The notes below the pieces were generated by a model. The model was not told the DNA's origin. It saw nothing but the letters and a program-made list of their open reading frames with translations, and did not search any database. Of a stretch of DNA of 64,000 bases, positions 11,022 through 23,118 are shown in pieces (the first letter of the stretch is position 1; each line of letters opens with the position of its first letter). The stretch is from Jackrogersella multiformis (Eukaryota > Ascomycota > Sordariomycetes > Xylariales > Hypoxylaceae), in contig CADCXD010000004.1 of the NCBI GenBank assembly GCA_902806575.1, positions 3,100,001 to 3,164,000 on the forward strand. The letters run 5' to 3'. A program made the translations under genes and the position numbers.

Positions 11022-11825
11022 CTATAAACTTCTGCGGTTAGTAAAGGATTGGCGACGCTGGAGAGATGTGTCGATTTCATCTCCGACTTCAGATTTCTGC
11101 CATTGTTCCCAGACCGAGGCCGACGAGTCAATAAAGGAGTGGGAGAGACGGATATGGTTATCAAAGCCAGTGAACGTTTCGAAACGTTCCTTGCATATAG
11201 CGCAAACGCGTGGATCGATAGCGTGTTTCTTATACTGCGTAAGCTTCCAGTCGCTGTAAGTATGTCGAGTACTCGAAGTGGTGGCCTTGGGAGAGATCTT
11301 AAGAATCGCATTTGTCGTGTGATAACGCTCTGGGCATGGGGTTCTCTCCCCTGTAGAGGATTGATCATCGGGAAAGGCGAGCTTTATCGTAGATTTCTTA
11401 AGAAAGTCTGTCAGTATATGTCGAAGCTTGATAAAATAATCTGGAGAAAGGAACGAAAGAACTTACATTATCTTCAAGATCTTTCGTGTCATCTTTATCA
11501 TCGATCTCGATAATGCTACTTTCATGTTCGGAATATTTAGAGCCGTTGAGTCGCTTTTTTCCACTGGCCATTATTTTATCGTGGACCTCATTTGCACGTT
11601 TGATCTCATAGTCAAAGTTTGAGGATCTCCTACGATTTAGACCACCCTAAGAATGTCAGTGTCAGTAGGTCAACTAAACGCACAGGGATACTTCAAACAT
11701 ACCACCATGTTCAAGCCAGAATGGACGGGGGCCATTTTGGGAACCTTAGTGCCCGAAGCAAGTGGGTAGGGCATGATACCAGTAGGAGGCTGGTGGGAAA
11801 TGCTATTAGCATACGGATAAGGCAT
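11022..11825 (-). CDS. C2H2 zinc-finger protein (multi-exon, previously easy to miss)
   Basis: Complement of join(11022..11396, 11467..11646, 11703..11825), 225 aa. Intron 1 is 56 nt (GTATGT...TTAG) and intron 2 is 70 nt (GTAAGT, branch TACTGAC, acceptor TTAAG); both keep frame. The start MPYPYANS sits one base after an acceptor (ATAG at 11827-11830). This suggests a further intron (11878-11827) within the 5' UTR. The C-terminal part holds one classical finger: CAICKERF...HIRLSH, spacing C-x2-C-x12-H-x4-H. The middle is basic then acidic (SSIIEIDDKDD). A single finger suggests nucleic-acid or protein binding; no specific role can be assigned. No exon starts with ATG in a long frame, so single-frame ORF searches fail here. 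Confidence 0.7.
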
Positions 11826-11826
11826 C

Positions 11827-11878
11827 CTATTATCAAGTTAGTCAAAATATTTTAGAGAAAAGTGATAGTAGTTCATAC
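11827..11878 (-). other. Putative 5' UTR intron of the C2H2 gene
   Basis: Read on minus: donor GTATGA, branch-like GACTAAC, acceptor AATAG one base before the start codon. The frame upstream is open for about 90 codons but has no ATG before a stop, which fits an untranslated leader exon. Confidence 0.45.
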
Positions 11879-12722
11879 TTGAAGTATATGATTCGCGAAG
11901 TGTTATGTTTTTGACCGTTTATGTCCAGTGATGCCGAGGTATCAGTGGATGCTTTCTCGGTATGTGCGACTACTTCGGTACAGATAACAGATTTGTGTTG
12001 ATTGTTTGAGGGCACGTAAGAAGATAAGTTGGTATAATTCTCGAGATGTGTTATGGAACTGTTCCCTAGCCAATGAAGGGGTTTGGCTCTGGACTTATAA
12101 CCCCGTGAAATCCATTCGGAGATAGCTTTGAATTACTCATGCCACGCTTAACTTTAATCGACGCCCCCTTTTCCTTCAACCTTTACTAAACTACCCTAAC
12201 CTAACTATCATGCCACATTTCAAAATATCTCAAGTTTAAAGACGCCATTGGAGTTTATATCTTAAGATACTTTAGCTTATTTACAAATTATTTCCTAGTT
12301 ATCATTATAAAGTCATTAACTTATTCTATTGCTAAAAAAGCTTTCCGGTATTAAAACTAAATATCTTTATATAATGAACTAAGTTATTATTTAATAGTAA
12401 GTAAGGCAAATATCAAGTGACGATAATTACTAAAGTTATAATGTATATAAAAATTCTAATATACTGTTACACTTACAAGCCAATCCTCTACCTAGGTATA
12501 TATTAATACTACTTTTAAACTTATAGCTTTAACATCGATGGGTATATTCAAGGATAAACATGTCGTGTTTTGATAGGAAAGTTGCCCGAAATCTACACCT
12601 GTCTGGAAATGTGCCCCAAACATTATATCCTCAGGGAGGTCTTTAAAGGACGGTTATTACCCTGGCCCCGGGCGTTAAATACATCAAATTAAACCGAATG
12701 CTATTTCTATGGTGATAGATTT
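11879..12722. other. Intergenic, up to element A
   Basis: Holds the C2H2 leader and promoter, then AT-rich sequence without long frames. A TACCTAGGTATA motif lies near 12490. Base composition falls towards element A although this stretch is not part of it. No gene seen. Confidence 0.5.
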
Positions 12723-12727
12723 AAAGC

Positions 12728-13040
12728 TGTCATACGGATAGGCTCCACAAAGCAGAGTATGATTAATATATATATATATGTTAGTAAATATAAGATATGT
12801 TAAAACTTATAAAATAAAACTATTAGATAACGTTAATTAAAAGATTTGATTAATATATATAAGATTAAATTAATAAGATTAAAAGGACGTTAACGGCGTT
12901 TAAGGAAATATTTAGATTATATATATATAAGTTATTACGCCTCGTTTTATAAGAAAAGATAAAAGGTAAAAACTTTAAAATTATAAAGAATTATAATTTA
13001 AAATTAAATTATAGTTTTAAGCTTTATTGCCCTTATTATA
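12728..13040 (+). repeat. 5' LTR of element A
   Basis: 313 bp, TGTCATACGG...TTATTATA. Its outer 40 bp keeps many C and G (GGATAGGCTCCACAAAGC), while the inner part is almost pure A/T, so mutation is weaker at the element edge. Confidence 0.9.
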
Positions 13041-16000
13041 AATAATTCTTTTTTATTTTAAAAAAACCTTATTTTAAGAAAGTATATGCTTTTTAAAAGA
13101 AAGTTAATCTTTTTATTAAATTACCTTATTTTAACCACTTATAAATAATTAACCTGTTTAAAAAAATTTCTTATTAAAGCATATTATATTAACATTACTT
13201 ATTAATTTTATTATTACGTACGTTATTATAGTTATAAAGGAAATTTTATATTTTATTATTTTATAAATATTTAAGCCGAATATTTATATCTTAACCTTAT
13301 TATTTATTAATTTATAAAATCTCGAATTACTTTCGTTAAACAATAAATAATCCTCTGAGGCTTTAATAATACCTTTTTTACGAAACTTTAAAGTTAAAGG
13401 TAAGCATAAAGAAAATTACTATTTATAAGAACTTATTAAAATTAAATAACGCTTTAATATACGATTTTTTATTAAGACACTTAAAATAAAAAGTATATTA
13501 CTTTAAGACCCTTCCTCTATTCCCGAATTACCTTAATTTAATAACGATAATATTATAATCCTTTATAATCCTTAAAATTATAAAATAATTATATAAGACA
13601 TTTTTAATATTAATAATATCGAAGTTAATTTTAATAATCCTTTTATATAATTTATTAAACTTTATTAAAAAATATATAATAATTATTATATTATTTAAAT
13701 ATTTATTATTATTATTACGAATAATTAAATTATTAATAAAAATTAAATTTAAAACTAATATAATATAATTTAAATAATTTATAACACGATAATTTAATTT
13801 AATTAAACCGATATAATATTAATAAATAAATAAATAACTTATTTTAAATAATAAATTTAATAAGTTAATTTAAACTTTTTATAATAAGTTTAAGGTATAA
13901 TTATTTAATATATATAAGATAATTAAGCCCGATAAAAAGTTATTAATAAGTTTAAAAAAATAATTAATTATTATTAATAAGCTTTTTAAACTTTTTATTA
14001 AGATATTAAAAAGTAAAAGGATCTTTAATAAAAGATAATAAATTAAGCTTATATTAAAGAATCTTAAATTAATAATCTTTTTATAAGAAAATATATAAAT
14101 TTTACATATATCGACGTAAAAACTTATTGTTAATTTAATAATTTAAAAGCTTATATTTAAGCCGTTCTTAATAAATTTAATATTTAATTAGCTTTTAATA
14201 AATTAATTAATATTAATTCTGTTTTAAAAAGTATCGAAAAACGTATTATATTAAAAACGTTAATTAAACCAAATCTTTTTAATTAAAAAAACTTAATATA
14301 TTTTAAAGTATTATTTATTAAATATTTTAGCTTAGAAGTTTAAATAAGGAACCTTCTTTTTTTATAATCTTTTTTACGAGTTTAAATTAAAAGAATAATT
14401 AAAAGAGTTTAAGTATAATTTAATTTCGTTAAAGTTAACCCTTTTATATTTAAAAATAATAAGGGAAGAATTTCTTTTAAAAAGGCTGCCGGAGCATTTA
14501 ATAATAATTTAGGCAATTTTAATTCCGATAATTAATCTTAAAACCTTAAATTATTTAAGGACCTTTTTAAAAAATTATTTTAAGGTAATTTTACGTCTTT
14601 ATATAACGATAAAAATCTTTTATTTTAAAGTAATAATAATCGATTATTTAAAGCCTTAAAATAATTAACTTATTTTTTTTACGTTATAATTATCGTTAAT
14701 TTAATATAATTTAATAAATTTACCATTTACGATGGTAAGGACTTTATAAAGTTCCAGATTTAATAAATAAAAGTTAAAGTATATTTAAAAATATATACAA
14801 AAAGTTTTTTTAAAGATTTTTATTATATTAATTAAATTAGATCGTTATTATTTAAAAAAGCATAATTATAATATTAATAACGTAAAAGTTAAATTATACG
14901 GTTAAAAGTTTTTAATATTTAAGTAGTATATGTTATTACCTTTTAAGAACGTTTTATAAACCTTTTGGAAAAGTACCGTAACTTAAAAAAAAAAATAAGT
15001 TTAAATATTAAAAAGACGTTATTTAATATTTTATTAAATTGTTAAACCTTAATAAAATAATTTAATGATTTAAAATAACGTTTTAAAATTATATCGTTAA
15101 AATCCTTTTTAACGAAATCATTAAATTAATTTATTTTAAATAAAGAAAACTTTTAGATATAAATAAAAAATTCTTTATTACTATTTAAAAAATAAATTAA
15201 ATATATAAAAATATGTTAATTAACTTTAATATTTTAGGAAAAAAAGGGCTTACTTTAATTTAAAAACCTTTAAAATCGAGCTAAATTAACCATGAAAAGA
15301 AGAACCGTTTTAATTTAAGCTAAGATTAATCCTTAAAAAATAACGATAAATTTAAAAATAAAAATAAATTAAAATTAAATTAAAAAGATAAGGTTTAATT
15401 TAATAATAAGAATATTTTAAAAAGAATTAATTAAGTAAATATAAATTAATAAAAAAAATAAAAAATCTTATTAACGTTATAAATATAATAATTATTAAAC
15501 TTTTTCTTATTTTATAAAAAAGAACGTTAATAATAAAGACTTATTATTAAATCTGGATAAAGTTTCTTTTATAAAACGACCTTAAAATAATAATACTTAA
15601 TTTGTATTTTTATTATAAAAAAGGATACAAATAAATATAACCTTACGAAAATTATCCTATCTTTAAATTATAAAAATTAAAGATTTCGATTTAAATTTTT
15701 AAAAGGCCTTAACGTTACACCTTATTAAATCTTATAATTAAATTAAAATAAAGTATGTTAAATTACAATAATTAAAAAACTAATTAAAGATAAGATAAAG
15801 GTTATAAAAAAACTTTACTTAAAATTAATTTTAAGATATAAACTTATTATTAATATAATATTATTATATAATAAAAATAAATATTATTAAACTTTAAAAG
15901 TTTAATTTTAATAATATTTTTTTAAAGTAAAAAAATAAAAGTTATTAATTATTAAGAGATAATATATTTAACCTATATTAACTTTTAATTTAATTTAAAT

Positions 16001-18799
16001 CTTTTTTATAAAACGTTATTATATTAATCTTTTTATTTTTTATTATTAAAAAAATTACTTTTTTTAAATTAACTTTAAATTAAACGTTTTAAATAATAAA
16101 TATAATATTATTATATTATAATGGTAAATAAAAATTTATAAACTTATAAATTTCTTCTTAAACCTTAAAAAGATTAAGTTTAATTCTTTTTATTATTAAA
16201 AATATTATATTAATTTAACTTTATATAATCCGGAAAAATTAATTAATATAACGATAATAAGGAATATTAAAATAAATAAAACGTTAAAGAATGTTTTTAA
16301 GGAATTCCGTGAATTTATGTATATTATAATTAAGAAAGTAAGGTAATACTTTTTAAACCATTAATTTTAAGATTATTTTATCGATTTTTAAATAGAAAAA
16401 ATACCTCTTTAAAAACCTTTTTACGTTATAAGCGAAAGGGAATTTAATATATTTAAATTATAGTTAAATAAAATGATTAATAATAGCCGAATTTAGAAAT
16501 TAACTTTATTTTATGTAATATTTATAATGTTTATTAATAAATTTAATCCTTAAAACCTTTTTAAATTAATAATTAATTATTAAAACTTAAATAATATTAT
16601 TATCTTTATTCGTTATTTTATACCTTTAATATTTAAATTATAAACTTACTTTAGAATTATAAAATAGTTTATAAAGATTAACTTTAAGTTAAGATTTTAT
16701 TTAATTAAGATTAAAAAAGAAAACGAATAAAAAACAATATTTCGTTATAAATATAACCTTTTTAAATACTTAATAATGCCATTTAAATTAATTAACGCTT
16801 CCATAACTTTTTAATTAATAATAAATAATATTTTTTAAAATTTTATCGATTTAAACCTTTTAATATATCTAAATAATCTTTTTATTTATGTAAATACGAT
16901 AAAAAAACATAATAAAATTATTAAAAAAGTTTTAAAAAAATTTATAAAACACCATTTAACGGTTAATTCACGAAAGTATTTTTAAAAAATATAAAAAGTA
17001 AACTTTTTAAAATATATCATCGGAATAAATAATATTTTAATAGCTTAAAATAAGGTTAATTATATTAATAATTAAGAAATACTTAAATCCCTTAAAAAAT
17101 CTTAATAATTTATTAACTTTATAAATTTTTATCGATAATTTATAAAGAAATTCTTAGAAATAATAAAATTAATTACCAACATAAATAAAGGAGATAAAAA
17201 GAATTAAAGGTAAACTAAAGAAATAAGTAAATTCTTTAAAAAACTTAAATTTTAATTTATTTAAGCTCTTATTATAACATATTTTAATTTTTCGAAATAA
17301 ACTTATATTAAAGTTAATATATTAAACTATATTATTAACGCCGTTCTTTTTTAAAAAGATAAATAAAATAAGCTTAAATTAATAACTTATTATTTTTATA
17401 AACTTACGCCAGTAAAAATAAATTATAAGATTTATAATAAAAAATTATTAATTATAATAAATTCTTTTAAAAAATAGCATTAATATTTAAAAAGTGTTAA
17501 ATAACGAATTAAAATTTACTTTAACTATTAGAATTTAATTTACTTTATAACGATTAAAGTTTTAAATTAACGTTAAGTTTAATAAGTATAAAAATTATTA
17601 TTATATTAATTTATTATTAATTACCGATTAAAAAAACAAAATAATAAAGCCGATATCCTTTTTAAATTATTATAATATTAACCTAAAAAAAAAGAAATTA
17701 AAAACTAGCTTATAAAGTTAATTTTATAAAATAAACATTTTTTATATTCTTAAAGAACTTTATTTACTTTTTTAACAACCGTTTTTATTACATTAAAAAA
17801 ACTATATAACTTTATTATCCCTAATTAAGCTTTTAACTTTATAAAAAAACTAAAGAAAGTAATTATTAATAACCCGGAATATATTACGTAAACTATAAAC
17901 CCCTTTAAAAATATTATCCTTTAAAATAATCTTTTATATCGAAAAAATAAGCTTTAAATATTTATAAAACTTTAAAAAGAAGTTATTTCCTTTAAATATA
18001 ATACCTTTATCGCTAGACATATAAGAATAAATAAAACCTTAAAACTAATTACTTAAAATTTTTAATAATTAAACATTAAAAATACCGTCCGAGATTACGT
18101 ATAAAGTTATTTAAAATGCTAATAAAATAAGATTTCTCGCCACGCCTTATATAAATATTTTTAACTAATAAAATTATATTATAAACCTTCTTTTATTAAA
18201 CGGTTATAACTTTATTTAAATAATATTAGAAATTATATAACGTATTATTAAACATTATTTTTAATAAAAACTTTAAGTTTATTTCTTATATTTAAAAAAA
18301 CTTCCTTAAATTAATAAGAATTAAATCCTATATAAATATTACGTTTTATTTATAAACTAACGGCTAAATAAAACGCCTTAATTAAATCTTAAAGATTTAC
18401 TTTAAAGCCTTCGTTAATTATAAAATAAATAATTAAAAAAACTTTTTCGTAATAATTAAATTTACTTATAATAACATTACTTTATTATTAATATAACTTA
18501 TACCTTTTTATATTAATTATAATTATTATTTAACCGTTTATAATCCTCTTATAAATACTTTACGTAATTTAAAAAATAAATTAAAAATTTTATTAAAAAT
18601 TAAAATAAAATAAAATATTTCGTAAAATAAAAAAGTTAACCGGTTAAAAAATATTAAACTTAAAAACCTTATAAATATATATTTAATAACGAAATAAAGG
18701 TAGTAATTAAACTATTTTATAAGTAACACGTTAATAAACCTTATAATTTTATAATTCCTTAAAATGCTTAAAGTTAAGCATTAAAAAAAAGGAAGTTAA

Positions 18800-19112
18800 T
18801 ATTATATAAATAAACTTTACGAAATAAAATATAATTAATATATATATACATATTAATAAATATAAAATATATTAAAACTTATAAAATAAAATTATTAAAT
18901 AAGATTAATTAAAAGATTTAATTAATATATATAAAATTAAATTAATAAGATTAAAAAGGCGCTAACGACGCTTAAGGAGATATTCAAATTATATATATAT
19001 AGGTTATTACGCCTCGCTTTGTAAAAAAAGATAAAAGGCAAGGACCTTAAGATTATAAAGAATTATAATTCAAAATTGAACTATAGTTCCAAGCCCTATT
19101 GCCCTTATCACA
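18800..19112 (+). repeat. 3' LTR of element A
   Basis: 313 bp, ending GCCCTTATCACA. Here too the outer approximately 100 bp (from about 19010) is far less mutated than the inner part, mirroring the left LTR. Confidence 0.9.
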
Positions 19113-19117
19113 AAAGC

Positions 19118-20034
19118 TGATTCCGATACATAAGTACCTACCTACCTACCTAGGTTACCTAACCTTACCTAGGTAGGCAGGTAAGCAATTACTTCCGGCA
19201 ATTTAACTCCACCTAAAGCTTAATCACAAGGGATCCCAGATTTATATGTATAGCGCCTCCAACTTAATTAGGTAGGGAAGAAACAAGAACTACCTAGGTA
19301 CTTAGTGTATCTGTACTGAAGCTATATGCGATCTGGTGGTTCCCATCATAATTTTAGTGTTAAAACGCATATCCATTTGTCTTTATGTTGATATTGTCTT
19401 ATGATCGGCCCATGAACAGCAGAGACAATATACTAGGGTCGCTATGCATAGATCTGCTTTATCATGGCGTCGTAGATGAGTTATGGAGACGTCTTCTAAG
19501 GTCCATGTTTAGTATCTAAGCATGGTGGTTCCAACGTCATCAGTGGACGAGGGAGATAATTTCCTAAGCTTAAATCCCAGATTATGGATTAGACAATGAC
19601 TTCAATAATATTTTAATAATACCACATAAATATGCCTGTTTTCGTTAACAAGAAGCGGATTTATCGAATTCGTACAAGAAGTGTCTACTTTGAGGTTATA
19701 GTCAGCTTCAGGCTAAATGGCGTCAGCAATGTCCAATGTCATCGCGGTATTGGTAGAGTGGGTATGGTAGATATAAATAGGATTGATATGAGTAGTAGTT
19801 GAAATCCTTCTGGATATGTTTTTGATATATTGGGGATGATCATATCTCCTATATAAATAGCGGTACTAATCCATCACCGAAGACAGTATTATATCGCGAA
19901 CACCCAGTGGTGCATCCACTCTTAGTTGCGCGTCGAGGTTCTAGTTACTTATATATTTCAGATATTTATACGCCAAGATTCAAGATTAACTCAGATCAAT
20001 AGCTTTTCACTAGTGGGCAATACGAAGACCGACA
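19118..20034. other. Intergenic, promoter side of the GH105 gene
   Basis: Starts with a dense cluster of TACC/CCTAGG motifs (19129-19185) directly next to element A. A TATA-like box lies at 19852-19860. No open frame of note. Confidence 0.5.
19852..19860 (+). promoter_or_regulatory. TATA-like box upstream of the GH105 gene
   Basis: TATAAATAG, 175 bp upstream of the ATG at 20035. Spacing fits a core promoter with a leader of about 140 nt; transcription start not observed. Confidence 0.4.
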
Positions 20035-21198
20035 ATGACGACCGAACTCATTAACAATATCATCTCACAGGGGCAGCGTCTTACCACGCATAGCTGGGAG
20101 TACGGCACCTTTGCTGAGGCACTACTAGAGTGGCATAACCCAAGTAACTCAGTGTTCGGAAATAACGCGTTTCCGGATGGCAAGATACCAGTTTTGCAGG
20201 TAGGCGACACTCGTTCATTATCATATGCGAAGCCAAAAATTTCGACAACGTCTAGTACACTTATTGATGGAGATGGTACGTGACTTACCTATATAGCTCT
20301 AATATACCGTGATGTGACGACTACACTAACATCCTAATGCCTAGGTTCCGCTGGCGACCCGGCGTCTCTGGGCGTCCCTGCTATCATGATTGGCCAGACA
20401 GAGCCCGACTACCTATCGGCGGCAGGACGTCAAGTCCAGCATCTACTCACCACTGTTCCACGATGGTCCAACGGTGCAATTAGCCACCGTGAGTGGGTAG
20501 CTGAATTATGGGCAGACTTCATCTACATGGCACCACCAACACTAGCGTATTGGGCGATCCAGACGAAGGACGTGAACCTCTTGAGCACGGCAATCCAGCA
20601 ATGTAATCTATATCGAGACGTGCTAGGTGTTCCCGCGAACGCCAAGAGTGCAGCTGGGCTCTGGCACCACATCCGCGGCCCTCAGAGCCAGGACCTGGGT
20701 ATCTGGAGCACGGGGATTGCTTGGGCCGCCGCCGGGATGAGCCGCGTCTACGCGACGGCGAAGCAATCAGGATTTGCAAATGACGGAAAGATAAAATCGG
20801 GACTGACGCAGATTAAGAATAACATTCGCGCTATCTTGGACGGCGCAATGGCGCTTGACGCCGCTGAACCTAAGGAGCCGTTGCTGCGCAACTACGTCAA
20901 TAACACTGCCTGGTTCGGCGAGCTGTCGGGCACGACACTTCTGACAGCTACCGCTTACCGGATGGCGCAACTTGAGCCCTCTGAATTTGGACACAAGTAT
21001 ACGTCATGGGCAGATGGCAAGAGACGGGCTATCACTGGAAGGATAAACAGTAACGGCCTGTTGTCCCCTGTGGTTAACCCGTTGAATTGGAACGACAAAA
21101 CGCCAGCTACTGAGTCTCCAGAGGCACAAAGTTTTGCAATCCTAATGTTTGCAGCGTATCGTGACTATTCTTCGGGTTCTGCGAAAAGCCATTCCTAG
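20035..21198 (+). CDS. GH105-like unsaturated rhamnogalacturonyl/glucuronyl hydrolase (YteR family)
   Basis: join(20035..20275, 20345..21198), 364 aa. The 69-nt intron (GTACGT...CTAG) keeps frame. The family removes the 4,5-unsaturated uronic acid left by pectin or rhamnogalacturonan lyases. Family landmarks I recognise are WEYGTFAEALLEW near the N-terminus, ISHREWVAELWADFIYMAPP (about 125-145) and GIWSTGIAWAAAGMSRVYAT. These are the conserved blocks of the alpha/alpha barrel in fungal members. Most fungal relatives begin with a signal peptide, but this one starts MTTELINNIISQ with none, so it may act in the cytoplasm on imported oligosaccharides. It lies in the island between two inverted retroelements, with a tannase/feruloyl esterase and a Zn2Cys6 regulator. 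Confidence 0.8.
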
Positions 21199-21506
21199 TG
21201 AGAAATACCATTATCATTGGTGGTTTTAAAAGTGGGTCGGCGCTGTCGAAAAGGGGGGAGAGGGAGGTGGGGCCGATCATGATAAGTTGAGGATTGGACA
21301 TAAGTTGTCGAAATATTGTAAATAAATCTTATTGATATGTATATACTGTTTGCGGTTGAGATAGAGTAGAGTTGTTTCATATTTAGATCGTTTTTTACAA
21401 GACAACGATAGAGCTAGAATATAATATGACACCATGATTTTTACTCTGGTAAACCTCGCTCTCAAGTTGCATACCTTATTTAGCTTTCCTCAGGAAACCC
21501 TTCTGG
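21199..21506. other. Intergenic (convergent 3' ends)
   Basis: 308 bp between the GH105 (+) and esterase (-) stops, AT-rich; nothing recognised. Confidence 0.6.
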
Positions 21507-23118
21507 TTATGCACAATAGAAGCCGTCTGCCGTAGCGCTTGAGCCCAGCCCGTTGTAATGTGCCTTTTGAGGGTAAGGGCACAAAATCCCACCGTGCGCG
21601 GATCCATTCTGCGGAGGTGTCGATGCAATAAGCCTGTCAGGGGCAATGTCGGATTCAACCCATGAGACTAGCGCTTTAAAAATTCCAGCAGGATAATAAC
21701 CCCCAGATCCGGAATAGCAATGGGCAAGCCCTGGTGCTTCGAAAAGGCGATAATAGTCATGGACTTTCTCGTCCTTGGCAGCGACGCGTTCGTAGAAATG
21801 TCTTGTTGAATCTGAAGGAATAATGGCATCACTCTATGATGAGTTAGTAACAGTAGCAAGAGTCGGAAGGTGAACTGAGACTTACTAAGCCGTGGTATGA
21901 TAATAATTTGCCTCCTGCATCGCGGAAAGCATCGAGGTTAGGCTCGACATTGAAGATTGGGCCATACTCTTCCACCGATGCTTCGAATAACTTTTCGAAT
22001 TCATCAAGTGTTATAGTTGAAACGTCAAAACTGGGATCTTTCTTCATAAACAGCCGTATCCATTGATCAATAAGTAATGTTGGTTTTCCCACGCAAGTTC
22101 CGTTCTGAAAGCACGTGGTAGTAGCAAGACCTGGATTGGTTCCGAAGACGATTTCTTCGTCAATCAGACTCGCTTCTTTCTTAAGTCCCCACCAGAGGAA
22201 TGAATCGTCTAATTTTCGAGCTCCAGTCCATGTCGCCTTCGCCACTTTGGCTGCAGCTTCCGAGATAAGCACGGTCTCGGGGTTACCTGTATCGTCGCAG
22301 CTGATAGACTTATTTATAACAGAATAAGGGTCGAAGTCGCAGGCATCCGGATCCGAGATAACACCATCGATTAACCCATCATTGGCGTCGCAATGTACAA
22401 TCGCAGCTTCAGTTATCGCACGAAGCTCACAGCTTTTCGGATACTGATCTATGGCTTTCATCACAACCTGAGGCCAGAGGTCACCGACTCCGAGTGTGGC
22501 AAGTTCTATTGCGGGAGATGAGGCCGCTATGCCATCAAATGCAGTAGGATATTTCTCGGCCAGCTTCATCCCCTGCCGTCCACCCTGCGAGCAGCCATTC
22601 CAATAGGAGTAACTCGGTGGCTTACCATAGTAACTCTCTGTGATTGCCTTTCCAATGATAGATAATTCATAGAGCGAGTTAGACCCGAACTCTTCAAGTA
22701 AATGATAATTGGCATGTCCGGGGCTCTGTAGAACCCAGTCTTCAGGATTCAACGAGGCGTGGCCAGCGTTAGTAGTGGCGGCAGAGTATCCCTCGGCTGC
22801 GGCTCCGAGCATAGATAAATTAGTGGATAGAAAGTTAACGCCTCCGGCCGAGAATCCTCCACCACCTATGCCTTGCATTCTTCCATTCCAGCCTTCGGTT
22901 GGAAGATAGACGTCCACGGTGACATTATCAGTCTCCCCGGTGTGAGTGTAGGAAGTTGTGATGTAGCAATAGCTAAGTCCTTGGATGCTGAGAGCTCCAT
23001 TATTGGAATATCCACTTTCGGGTATTTGAGTAGTTACGTTGGATACTAGTGAGGTGGTGAGCGAGGTGAATTGTGCCCCGGGCAAGTCCGGATACGGTAT
23101 GGTAGAAGGGCTACACAT
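21507..23118 (-). CDS. Tannase / feruloyl esterase family protein
   Basis: Complement of join(21507..21833, 21886..23118), 519 aa. The 52-nt intron (GTAAGT...CATAG) keeps frame. The family cleaves ester bonds of gallic, ferulic or related phenolic acids. The CS-D-HC signature of this family is complete: nucleophile Ser177 in GCSQGGRQG with the adjacent Cys176; Asp413 right after the splice in YHGLSDAIIPSD; His449-Cys450 in GLAHCYSGSGGYY. The Cys pair would form the family's active-site disulfide. Length is typical. The first Met (MCSPSTIPYPDLPG) gives no signal peptide, unlike most secreted members; no upstream exon with one was found. Substrate (tannin or feruloyl) cannot be told from sequence alone. 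Confidence 0.9.

Larger units (their letters stand above)
12728..19112 (+). mobile_element. Element A: complete RIP-inactivated Ty3/gypsy LTR retrotransposon
   Basis: 6385 bp. LTRs at 12728-13040 and 18800-19112 (313 bp each) start TGTCATACGG and end TTATCACA. A perfect 5-bp target-site duplication AAAGC flanks the element (12723-12727 and 19113-19117). A purine tract (18783-18795) precedes the right LTR, giving + orientation. In the + frames of about 16330-17200 a gypsy reverse transcriptase is still readable through many stops. The catalytic motif is IYLNNLFIY (codons 16866-16877 for YLNN), i.e. YLDD with both Asp codons changed GAC to AAT, and it is preceded by FKYLIMPFKLINASITFQ. Downstream FINFINFYRQFIKKF matches the connection to RNase H. 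Integrase and Gag are too mutated to place by eye. No intact product. Confidence 0.92.

Noticed and set aside
11049..11513. 154-codon frame on +
   Set aside because: Antisense to the spliced C2H2 gene, crosses its introns and has no family resemblance.
13041..13060. Possible primer-binding site right after the LTR (AATAATTCTT)
   Set aside because: RIP has removed the G and C needed to match a tRNA 3' end; a match to TGG... can only be guessed.
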